Shown: positions 1 through 5,858 of the stretch, piece by piece
Numbering within the stretch: the stretch's first letter is position 1
Layout: the number at the start of each line of letters is the position of its first letter
NCBI RefSeq assembly: GCF_947254915.1
Contig: NZ_CAMYEZ010000108.1
Location: 1 to 7,385, forward strand
DNA: 7,385 nucleotides
Direction of reading: 5' to 3'
From: an uncultured Porphyromonas sp.
GTDB taxonomy: Bacteria > Bacteroidota > Bacteroidia > Bacteroidales > Porphyromonadaceae
Notes under the pieces: model-generated
The model's input: only the letters and a program-made list of their open reading frames with translations
Databases searched by the model: none
Told to the model about the DNA's origin: nothing
Program-made: the position numbers and the translations under genes

Positions 1-1
1 T

Positions 2-99
2 CTTCCGAAGTTTCATTTCATTCTTCCGAAGTTTTATTTCCCGGCTCCGTGGAGAATTTTCATTTGCTCCGTGGAGATTCCCGATTTCCTCGGGAGGAA
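2..99. repeat. Array of five short palindromes spaced 21-22 bp
   Basis: Five dyad-symmetric cores are visible: CTTCCGAAG at 2-10 and 23-31, CTCCGTGGAG at 45-54 and 67-76, and TTCCTCGGGAGGAA at 86-99. Their centres lie near 6, 27, 49.5, 71.5 and 92.5, so the period is about 21-22 bp, close to two helical turns. Cores 1 to 4 are each followed by an AT-rich spacer ending in ATTTC or ATTTG (15-19, 36-40, 62-66, 84-88). The core sequence changes between units while the dyad symmetry is kept. A decayed sixth unit may lie at 108-117. The array begins at the window edge and may continue to the left. No function can be assigned; it could be a protein-binding array, a set of weak RNA hairpins at the end of an upstream transcript, or an intergenic repeat family. 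Confidence 0.7.
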
Positions 100-169
100 T
101 TGGAATCAGCGGAGATGTAAGAGTCGCTACGTAGTGCGGTTATAGCGCCGTATTATGATGACTTATTCG

Positions 170-177
170 TACATTTG
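170..177 (+). promoter_or_regulatory. Candidate Bacteroidota -7 promoter element (TACATTTG)
   Basis: TACATTTG matches the Bacteroides -7 consensus TAnnTTTG exactly. It lies 40 bp before the ATG at 218, which would give a leader of roughly 35 bases. No convincing -33 TTG is seen at the expected distance upstream, so this rests on the -7 element and its position only. Confidence 0.45.
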
Positions 178-203
178 TCTCTAACCACGCGTGAATTCAC
201 CTT

Positions 204-210
204 AAAGGAG
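204..210 (+). promoter_or_regulatory. Strong Shine-Dalgarno (AAAGGAG) for the DUF488 gene
   Basis: AAAGGAG sits 7 bases before the ATG at 218 and fixes that start over the second ATG immediately after it at 221. Such a strong site is atypical for Bacteroidota, and the other complete + strand genes here lack one; they have A-rich or unremarkable sequence before their starts. Confidence 0.7.
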
Positions 211-217
211 ACAAGAC

Positions 218-589
218 ATGATGAATGAATTGAGATACAAGCGAATCTATGAAACTCCAGTTGAAGCAGATGGTTTTCGTGTTCTTGTGGACAAACTATG
301 GCCACGAGGAATGAAAAAGGAAAATGCTAAAATTGATCTATGGGCTAAGGAGATCGCTCCATCAGATGAACTTCGAAGATGGTTTTCCCATACTCCTGAA
401 AGATATGATGAGTTTAAACAGAGATACAGACAGGAATTGTCCGAGAACTCAGCGTCACAGGAGTTTAAAGATTTGTGTGTTCAGAAGTTGCACGATCATA
501 ACGTGACCCTGCTGTATGGCGCAAAAAACGAGAAATATAACCATGCTGTTGTTTTGAAAGAATGGTTGGCAGAACAGATGCATCAGTAA
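218..589 (+). CDS. DUF488 family protein, YeaO-like
   Basis: A 123-residue protein, about the usual length for the YeaO-like branch of DUF488. Family hallmarks are visible: RIYETP near the N-terminus, the GFRVLVDKLWPRGMKKE block (about residues 19-33), the APSDELRRWFSHTPERYDEF block (about 47-66), and a C-terminal VTLLYGAKNEKYNHAVVL block (about 96-113). The biochemical function of the family is not established as far as I know; the conserved Arg, Trp and His residues suggest a small-molecule or nucleic-acid binding pocket, but that is inference. The gene appears monocistronic: it has its own candidate promoter and Shine-Dalgarno, and 185 bp separate it from the next gene. It is AT-rich (about 40% G+C over 241-420, counted by eye), unlike the later genes, which with the strong Shine-Dalgarno suggests relatively recent acquisition. 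The family call is firm; the role is unknown. Confidence 0.9.
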   Translation: MMNELRYKRIYETPVEADGFRVLVDKLWPRGMKKENAKIDLWAKEIAPSDELRRWFSHTPERYDEFKQRYRQELSENSASQEFKDLCVQKLHDHNVTLLYGAKNEKYNHAVVLKEWLAEQMHQ

Positions 590-617
590 GAAACAGTTGT
601 GTAATCTATGATCATAA

Positions 618-640
618 TGACTGTGTGAGATATGCAGTCA
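618..640. repeat. Short inverted repeat between the DUF488 gene and the decarboxylase
   Basis: TGACTG at 618-623 and CAGTCA at 635-640 are perfect reverse complements separated by 11 bases. It lies 29 bp after the DUF488 stop, where a terminator could be expected, but the stem is only 6 bp and is followed by AAAATG rather than a T-run. It may help end the DUF488 transcript, or be chance. Confidence 0.25.
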
Positions 641-722
641 AAATGTGGCTTCTCCCTCCGCACCTCAAAACAGGAATTAGCCGTTATAATGCGCCAGCTC
701 GACCTATGTCCCCTTACTTTCG

Positions 723-730
723 TATATTTG
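723..730 (+). promoter_or_regulatory. Candidate -7 promoter element (TATATTTG) for the arginine decarboxylase operon
   Basis: TATATTTG fits the Bacteroides TAnnTTTG -7 consensus and lies 44 bp before the ATG at 775, giving a leader of about 38 AT-rich bases. No clear -33 TTG is present around 698-703. The leader is A/T-rich just before the start codon, as is common for Bacteroidota genes without a Shine-Dalgarno. Apart from this element and a weak inverted repeat at 618-640, I see nothing in 590-774. Confidence 0.45.
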
Positions 731-774
731 CCCACGCAAATTAGATATTCCCTAACTCATAAATAACTATCACG

Positions 775-1329
775 ATGAGCAACAAGTACTACGGGAACTT
801 GATCCCCAATACATTCTTCACGACCAAAGGAAGCGGTGAGTCTGACCTTGAGAAGCATGCTGGCTCCTACCATATGGCACTCTACGATGCGGGTATCGCC
901 GACTATAATATAATGGTCTACTCCTCCGTCCTACCAGCTACGGCTCGGCTCGTTTCGCCTGATGAGGTGGATATGCCTCCCTTTGGCTCAGAGCTCAAGA
1001 CGATCATGTCTGTCTCGCACGGTATCCAAGATGAGTTCGTCAGTGCTGGTGTCGTCTATGCCTGGATGTACAAGGATGAGAACTTCGACGAGAAGGCTGG
1101 AGGTCTCGTCTGCGAGGTGAGCGGTCGCTACCGTATCGAGGAGCTGGAGTCTCGTCTGATACGTGTCATCAATGATCTGCACCAGAACACTTACAGCCAG
1201 TACTATCTCGGTGAGCTCAACTTCATCACGGAGGGTATCACGGTGACCAAGCGCTACGGTACGGCACTGGCTGGCCTTTGCTTCGTGGACTTCGTGCTTC
1301 CTGAGTCTCCTATGAAGGATGAGGATTGA
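775..1329 (+). CDS. pdaD: Pyruvoyl-dependent arginine decarboxylase
   Basis: Predicted to decarboxylate arginine to agmatine and CO2 in the cytoplasm, using a pyruvoyl group made by self-cleavage instead of pyridoxal phosphate. The protein has 184 residues, slightly longer than archaeal enzymes of about 165. The N-terminal TKGSGES block (residues 17-23) and the cleavage motif YSSVLP (49-54) are present; by comparison with the Methanocaldococcus jannaschii enzyme the chain should break between Ser50 and Ser51, and Ser51 becomes the pyruvoyl residue. Glu114, in CEVSG, matches the position of the catalytic glutamate. The C-terminal GxxFVDF-type segment is also family-like. It heads a likely operon with rpiB (27-bp gap). 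Agmatine normally leads to putrescine and spermidine in Bacteroidota; an acid-resistance use as in Chlamydia AaxB is possible but has no supporting antiporter gene here. The symbol pdaD is the family name borrowed from archaea. Confidence 0.92.
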   Translation: MSNKYYGNLIPNTFFTTKGSGESDLEKHAGSYHMALYDAGIADYNIMVYSSVLPATARLVSPDEVDMPPFGSELKTIMSVSHGIQDEFVSAGVVYAWMYKDENFDEKAGGLVCEVSGRYRIEELESRLIRVINDLHQNTYSQYYLGELNFITEGITVTKRYGTALAGLCFVDFVLPESPMKDED

Positions 1330-1356
1330 TCAAAAACGATATAGAGAAATAGTCTT

Positions 1357-1794
1357 ATGAAACTAGGTATTTGCTCAGACCACGCTGGCTATCAGCTCAA
1401 AGAACAGGTCAAGGAGTGGCTCGCAGCCATGCAGATCGAGTGTGTCGACTACGGTACCCATTCGGAGGAGCGCTGTGACTATCCAGACTATGCGCATCAG
1501 CTTGCCTTTGCCATACAGATGGGTACGGTAGATCGTGGTATCGCTATCTGCGGTACGGGCAATGGTATGGCTATGACGCTCAATAAGTACAACGTCATCC
1601 GTGCTGGTCTCGCTTGGAACGAGGATATTGCTAAGCTCATCCGTGCGCACAATGATGCTAATGTACTGGTCATGCCAGCACGCTTCATAGAGACGGCGGA
1701 GGCTGAGCGCTGTCTGCATGCGTTCCTTGATACCCCCTTTGAGGGCGGTCGTCACAAGGAGCGGATTGACAAGATGGTGCTACCCACCTGCTAG
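1357..1794 (+). CDS. rpiB: Ribose-5-phosphate isomerase B
   Basis: Interconverts ribose-5-phosphate and ribulose-5-phosphate in the non-oxidative pentose phosphate pathway (cytoplasmic; the family usually forms dimers or tetramers). It has 145 residues, the usual RpiB length. Signature parts are all visible: SDHAG at residues 7-11 with Asp8 and His9 for phosphate and substrate binding, DYPD at 41-44, the ICGTGNGM loop at 64-71 with the catalytic base Cys65, and HNDAN at 98-102 with His98, equivalent to His99 in E. coli RpiB. The loop has Asn69 where many relatives have Ile, a common variation. The start at 1357 follows an A-rich 27-bp gap after the decarboxylase, and the next gene begins 19 bp downstream, so it is the middle gene of a probable three-gene transcript. 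The related LacA/LacB galactose-6-phosphate isomerases are less likely because the Cys65 and HNDAN motifs are retained. Confidence 0.95.
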   Translation: MKLGICSDHAGYQLKEQVKEWLAAMQIECVDYGTHSEERCDYPDYAHQLAFAIQMGTVDRGIAICGTGNGMAMTLNKYNVIRAGLAWNEDIAKLIRAHNDANVLVMPARFIETAEAERCLHAFLDTPFEGGRHKERIDKMVLPTC

Positions 1795-1813
1795 TGCCTT
1801 TTGAAGCTGAGCT

Positions 1814-2305
1814 ATGGAGGCTCTAGAGATCTTTTTTCTATCCATAGCGATAGGACTGATCGTGCATCTGCTCGTTCGCTGGTCGGAGCGACAGAAGGCT
1901 CGTAAGAAGGACGGCACCGCTACACAGCAAGGCTCGCAGACGACTGGAGAGACTGCTCTAGGCTCTGCCCTTGGCGAGGTGGAGCGCGAACTGAGAGAGT
2001 CTCTCTCTAGCGAGTCGGACACGAGTCGCTGTGCCTATGATGCGACCGCTTGTGCCAGCTGTACGGACTCTTGCTCCGAAGCTGAGAGAGCGGTGAGACG
2101 TGCCCCGCAAATCGTCTACTACGATGACGAGGAGCTGGATGTGCTGGCGCATCGTCCTGTAGAGAGCTACACGGATGCGGAGCTGGCGATGCTCCGTGAG
2201 GTGGCTGAGACACTCCTAGAGACTGACTATGAGGGGTGGCTCAAGAGCCTCTCAATGCGTGGTATCCTGCTCCCGCCTGAGATCTTGCAGCTGGTCACGC
2301 CGTAG
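1814..2305 (+). CDS. Small membrane-anchored protein with a four-Cys cluster, function unknown
   Basis: I cannot name a function. The 163-residue protein starts with a hydrophobic helix (about residues 3-21) followed at once by a positive stretch (Arg22 to Lys32), which predicts a single N-terminal anchor with the rest in the cytoplasm. A Gly/Thr/Ser/Glu-rich linker (about 33-70) leads to four cysteines spaced C-x6-C-x2-C-x3-C (Cys73, Cys80, Cys83, Cys87), a possible metal or iron-sulfur site. A compact C-terminal domain (about 100-160) holds the acidic motif IVYYDDEELDVL, then SYTDAELAMLREVAETLLE and a final helix with WLKSLSMRGILLPPEI. From memory, small Bacteroidales proteins with the same anchor, Cys region and YYDDEELD block exist and are often left hypothetical or given unsupported names. 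It lies 19 bp after rpiB and 97 bp before porW, so it probably shares the decarboxylase operon. Confidence 0.78.
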   Translation: MEALEIFFLSIAIGLIVHLLVRWSERQKARKKDGTATQQGSQTTGETALGSALGEVERELRESLSSESDTSRCAYDATACASCTDSCSEAERAVRRAPQIVYYDDEELDVLAHRPVESYTDAELAMLREVAETLLETDYEGWLKSLSMRGILLPPEILQLVTP

Positions 2306-2335
2306 GACGCTCAGTACAATATATATAAGGTCTGG

Positions 2336-2343
2336 TACGTTTG
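2336..2343 (+). promoter_or_regulatory. Candidate -7 promoter element (TACGTTTG) for porW
   Basis: TACGTTTG matches TAnnTTTG and lies 59 bp before the GTG start of porW, giving a leader of roughly 50 bases. No good -33 TTG is visible. If real, porW can be transcribed on its own; read-through from the upstream operon remains possible because no terminator is seen in 2306-2335. Confidence 0.42.
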
Positions 2344-2402
2344 TGAGAGTAGGGGATAGGAGCATAGAGGCTCTCCCTGAGGATTAGAACTTAATTGTAA
2401 GC

Positions 2403-5400
2403 GTGGCAGACAGAGACAGATCTTATCGTGGTAAGCTACCACTGCGCACTAAGCATTGTCTAGGCGTAGTGGTAGCTTTGCTGTGCGTCTTGGGCAGCGC
2501 CGTGGGCTGTAGCACCAAGCGCAACGATAGTGCTTCGCGCTTTTACCACAATCTGACCACACGCTACAATGTCTATCACAACGGTCAGCTTGCTTTCAAC
2601 GAGGGCTACAAAGCACTCTACCACGACCTTTCGGAGAGCTACACCGAACTGCTAGTACCCGATCCTATCACACGTACAGCGGGACAGGAGTCGTCGGAAG
2701 AGACAGCTGTGGGCGGCTCGCTAGGCAAAGCGATCGAAAAGGGACAAAAGGCGATCCGTGAGCACTCAATCCGTACGAAGCCGAAGATTTCGCGAGAAGA
2801 TCTGCTGCGCAATCCGAAGAAGAAGGCTTTCTACAATAAGATGGAGTACAACCCCTTCCTGCACAATGCCTGGATGATGGTGGGGGAGTCGCAGTTTTAC
2901 GGCGGTCACTTCATGGAGGCGCTGGCGACCTTCTCCTATATGACGCGGCTCTACAGTACGGAGGATAAGGTGCGGGACGAAGCGCGCATCTGGCAGGCTC
3001 GCTGCTACCTCGCTCTGGGCTGGGTAGACGAGGCGAACGAGATACTGAGCAACCTACCCGAAGATGGCATCTACAAGAGTCGTAGCAAGGCCTATCCACT
3101 AGCGGAGACGGAGCTGGCTCTCAAGCAGGGCGACACGCTCTCAGCCATCTCTTACCTGCAGCAGACAATTGATCGCAAGCCGATCAAAGCTCAGCGAGCT
3201 AGGCTGTACTATCTCCTAGGGCAGCTCTACAGCAAGGAAGGACGGTGGGGCGAAGCCTCTCGAGCTTTCGGATGTGTGATACGTCTGGCACCGCCTTATC
3301 CATTGGAGTTTGCCGCCACGATGCGTCGCCTAGAGATCGAGGCTCAGGGCAATCCGCAGCGAGTCATACAGCGTCTGGAGCGCTTGGCGCATAGAGATAA
3401 GAACAAAGAACTCGTTGACCAGATATACCTTACGCAGGGACGCCTTTACTTGGCTATGCCCGACACGACACATGCCGTCACCGCCTTCACGCATGGCGTG
3501 GCGCAGAGCACGCAGCGTAGCTTTGACTATATGCTCTGTCAGCTTCACTTAGGCGACATTTACTTAGCGCAAAACAACTACCTCAAGGCTCAGGAGGCGT
3601 ATGCTGGCGCAGCGGGGGTGATCGAGAAAAGCCACCCGCGCTACGAGGCTGTGACCAAGCTCTCGGCCGACCTAGACCAACTGGTTTCCTTTGCGCAGCA
3701 AGTCTACGAGCAGGACAGTTTGAGACGCATCGCTGCGCTCCCAGAGGCGGAGCAATTGGCCTATGCGGACAGTCTCATCACCGCTTACAAGAAGGCGCAG
3801 GAGGAGACTCGCAAGCAGGAGCTGCTCGCTCAGCAACAGGGACAAAACGAAGCGCTCAACCAGCAGGCCGACATCAATATGCCTAGCAGAGGTCGCCCTG
3901 GAGGTGTTGGTACGCCTCCCCCGATGGCGGGTGGTGGCAATGGCAAGAGCTACTTCTACAATCCTACGCTGGTGGCTCAGGGTAAGGACCTCTTCGAGCG
4001 CAAGTGGGGCAAGCGTCCACTGGCGGATGACTGGCGGAGACGTAATAAGCAGATCGCCATTGATGCGGGCGACCCCACGGCTCAGATGGAGGAGCGTGGC
4101 GAACAGCCCGCTGACTCGTTGTCTTCGGTGGCATCTCCTACGGATAGCCTCACCTCGTCTACCGATAGTTTACCCGCAGATCAAGATCCGCTCCAGCGGG
4201 CGTATTACCTCTCCAAGCTCCCCACAACGCCCGAGCAGATCGCTGCTTCGGATGAGATTATCCAGACGGCGCTGGTCGGTATGGGCAAAGCTTTCAACGA
4301 ACAGATGGAACGCTTTGAGGAGTCGGTCAAGAGCTACGAAGACCTCCTCAGACGCTATCCCGAGTACGCCGACAGAGCCTCCATATACTACACGCTCTAC
4401 ATGCTCTATCAGCGATTAGAGCGGGCAGACCTTGCCGAGCCGTGGCGACGTAAGTTGCTGGCCGAGCTTCCCGAAGACCCACTTGCCGTCACCCTACAAG
4501 ATCCTAACTACATAGCCAAGCTACGAGCCAACATTGGGGCTGACGAGCGACTCTACGACCAAGCTTTCAACGCTTACTTAGCGGGCCGATCACGAGAGGT
4601 GCAGCAACTGTACCGTGAGACGGCTGAGTCTTATCCGCTTTCAGAGACCTTGCCACAGTTTGCCTTCGTCAATGCGCTCAGCTATGTCTTGCAGGGTGAC
4701 GAAGCGTCCTTCAGAAAGGGGCTTGAGTCGCTCACTACATCTTATCCTAAAGAGGAGGTCTCCGTGCTCGCTCAGGAGATGCTCCAGCGTCTGCTGCGTG
4801 GAGCGCGCATCGCTCAGGGCGGGTACCAAGGCATGGCTTGGAATCTGCGCATTGCTTCGCAGGATAGCGTCGCGGGGACATTGGCGGAGCACCCTTTTAC
4901 CATCGGAAAGCGTAGTGATAAGTACCAAGCTCTGCTCATCTTACCTCGAAAAGGTGATGCTCTGGAGCGCTCTCTGCGCTTTGCCGTCGAGAGCTTCAAC
5001 TACGCTCAGTTTACCGACTACATCTTCCCCGTAGCCTTCGCCCCTTCGGAGCATGAGACCCTCATGACCATCAGCGACCTTCCCACGGCCACTGTCGCAT
5101 GGCAGTACGTGACTCGGGCTTATAGTCCTGAGGGCTACCTCTCCGCTTTGGACAGTTCAGCGCTGCTCCTCGTCATGACGGAGGATAATTACCGCCAGGT
5201 CGCCACGGGGGCCAAGAGCATCGGCGACTATATGACCTTCGTGGCTGATAGCTTGGTCGAGCTTTACCCCGCAGCGCACTATCTCCTAGACCGTTGGATC
5301 CTCCTCACAGGTTCACAAGCAGAGAAGCCTGTGAAGACCGATACGGTTGCTTCGCCCGCACTGCCCGCCGTTGACAAGCCGATTACCTTTGAGATAGATC

Positions 5401-5852
5401 GTTCGCAGGTCGCTCTGCAACCTGTGGAGCTACAGCTGGACAGCTTGTTGCAAAAGCCTGAGGAGACGAAGCCTGTGGAGAATGAGCGCACCACGATTCA
5501 AAAGGCGCGACAAGTGACTCCCGAGGATCTGAAGCAGATGGAGCGCGAGCGCAAAGCGCAAGAGCGTCAGGCGAAGCGTGAGCGTGAGGAGCAACTCAAG
5601 GAGCGTCAGCGCCAGCGTGATGCGGAGCTTAAGGCTCGTCGTGAAGAGCAGCGTCGTCAGGAGCAACTGCGTCAGGAGCAGATCAAGCGTGTGGAGGCTG
5701 AGCGCCGTGCTCAGGAGAAAGCCCGCAAGGAGCAACTACGCCAGCAGGAACAAGAGCGTCAGAAGCGTCTCAAGGCACTCGAAGAGGAGCGCCGTCGCAA
5801 GCTCAAAGAGCGAGAGGCACAGCAGAAAGAGCAACAGAAGCAACGCCGCTAG
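2403..5852 (+). CDS. porW: PorW/SprE-type T9SS lipoprotein with TPR repeats
   Basis: Predicted outer-membrane lipoprotein of the type IX secretion system. In Porphyromonas gingivalis PorW is reported to link the PorK/PorN ring to the Sov channel; the Flavobacterium homologue SprE is needed for gliding and secretion. The GTG at 2403 is chosen because it gives a complete signal peptide: basic n-region, hydrophobic core (about residues 20-34) and lipobox AVGC ending at Cys36. No in-frame ATG gives the same, and an in-frame stop lies at 2385. After Cys36 comes the family block FYHNLTTRYNVYHNG, then TPR-like helical repeats (about 150-460). A Gly/Pro linker (about 494-514) precedes a conserved motif with FYNP (518-521), WGKRP (535-539) and Trp544. 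A Ser/Asp linker (about 567-598) leads to a second TPR-like part (about 610-705) and a C-terminal globular region. Residues 1040-1149 form a highly charged tail. At 1149 residues it is longer than SprE (about 870 from memory). Confidence 0.9.
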   Translation: MADRDRSYRGKLPLRTKHCLGVVVALLCVLGSAVGCSTKRNDSASRFYHNLTTRYNVYHNGQLAFNEGYKALYHDLSESYTELLVPDPITRTAGQESSEETAVGGSLGKAIEKGQKAIREHSIRTKPKISREDLLRNPKKKAFYNKMEYNPFLHNAWMMVGESQFYGGHFMEALATFSYMTRLYSTEDKVRDEARIWQARCYLALGWVDEANEILSNLPEDGIYKSRSKAYPLAETELALKQGDTLSAISYLQQTIDRKPIKAQRARLYYLLGQLYSKEGRWGEASRAFGCVIRLAPPYPLEFAATMRRLEIEAQGNPQRVIQRLERLAHRDKNKELVDQIYLTQGRLYLAMPDTTHAVTAFTHGVAQSTQRSFDYMLCQLHLGDIYLAQNNYLKAQEAYAGAAGVIEKSHPRYEAVTKLSADLDQLVSFAQQVYEQDSLRRIAALPEAEQLAYADSLITAYKKAQEETRKQELLAQQQGQNEALNQQADINMPSRGRPGGVGTPPPMAGGGNGKSYFYNPTLVAQGKDLFERKWGKRPLADDWRRRNKQIAIDAGDPTAQMEERGEQPADSLSSVASPTDSLTSSTDSLPADQDPLQRAYYLSKLPTTPEQIAASDEIIQTALVGMGKAFNEQMERFEESVKSYEDLLRRYPEYADRASIYYTLYMLYQRLERADLAEPWRRKLLAELPEDPLAVTLQDPNYIAKLRANIGADERLYDQAFNAYLAGRSREVQQLYRETAESYPLSETLPQFAFVNALSYVLQGDEASFRKGLESLTTSYPKEEVSVLAQEMLQRLLRGARIAQGGYQGMAWNLRIASQDSVAGTLAEHPFTIGKRSDKYQALLILPRKGDALERSLRFAVESFNYAQFTDYIFPVAFAPSEHETLMTISDLPTATVAWQYVTRAYSPEGYLSALDSSALLLVMTEDNYRQVATGAKSIGDYMTFVADSLVELYPAAHYLLDRWILLTGSQAEKPVKTDTVASPALPAVDKPITFEIDRSQVALQPVELQLDSLLQKPEETKPVENERTTIQKARQVTPEDLKQMERERKAQERQAKREREEQLKERQRQRDAELKARREEQRRQEQLRQEQIKRVEAERRAQEKARKEQLRQQEQERQKRLKALEEERRRKLKEREAQQKEQQKQRR
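5520..5849 (+). repeat. Charged repeat tail inside porW
   Basis: These bases encode residues 1040-1149, made almost wholly of Glu, Arg, Lys and Gln with scattered Ala and Leu. An EQL(K/R) motif returns at intervals of 24 and 23 codons, each time encoded by the same GGAGCAACT (5588-5596, 5660-5668, 5729-5737), so the tail looks like a degenerate 23-24-residue repeat. There is little regular hydrophobic heptad pattern, so a long single charged helix fits better than a strong coiled coil. The repeat composition also creates long but meaningless open frames on other frames here. Confidence 0.65.
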
Positions 5853-5858
5853 TTAGCG
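5847..5858. repeat. Palindrome spanning the convergent stop codons
   Basis: CGCTA at 5847-5851 and TAGCG at 5854-5858 are reverse complements around a GT centre. The palindrome covers the porW TAG (5850-5852) and the glycosyltransferase TAA (complement of 5853-5855), which touch with no base between them. No T-run follows on either side, so it is not a classic terminator; the 2-base loop would open to four stem pairs at best as RNA. Confidence 0.4.

Noticed and set aside
1..110. Possible CRISPR array in the left-edge repeats
   Set aside because: The repeated cores are only 9-14 bp, they change sequence between units, and the spacers are short, similar AT-rich strings rather than unique 25-40-bp spacers.
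684..690. TTATAAT resembling a sigma-70 -10 box
   Set aside because: Bacteroidota housekeeping promoters use TAnnTTTG instead, and a full match to that lies closer to the gene at 723-730.
1375..1755. A 126-codon minus-strand open frame over rpiB
   Set aside because: RpiB catalytic motifs are intact on the + strand, and the opposite frame shows no family features.
3763..4419. A 218-codon open frame inside porW in another + frame
   Set aside because: The translation is dominated by Arg and Ser without domain signals, and the porW frame continues across it with conserved family motifs.
5430..5735. A Leu-rich minus-strand open frame of 101 codons resembling a membrane protein
   Set aside because: The Leu and Thr runs are simply the complement of the Glu/Lys/Arg/Gln codons in the porW tail.
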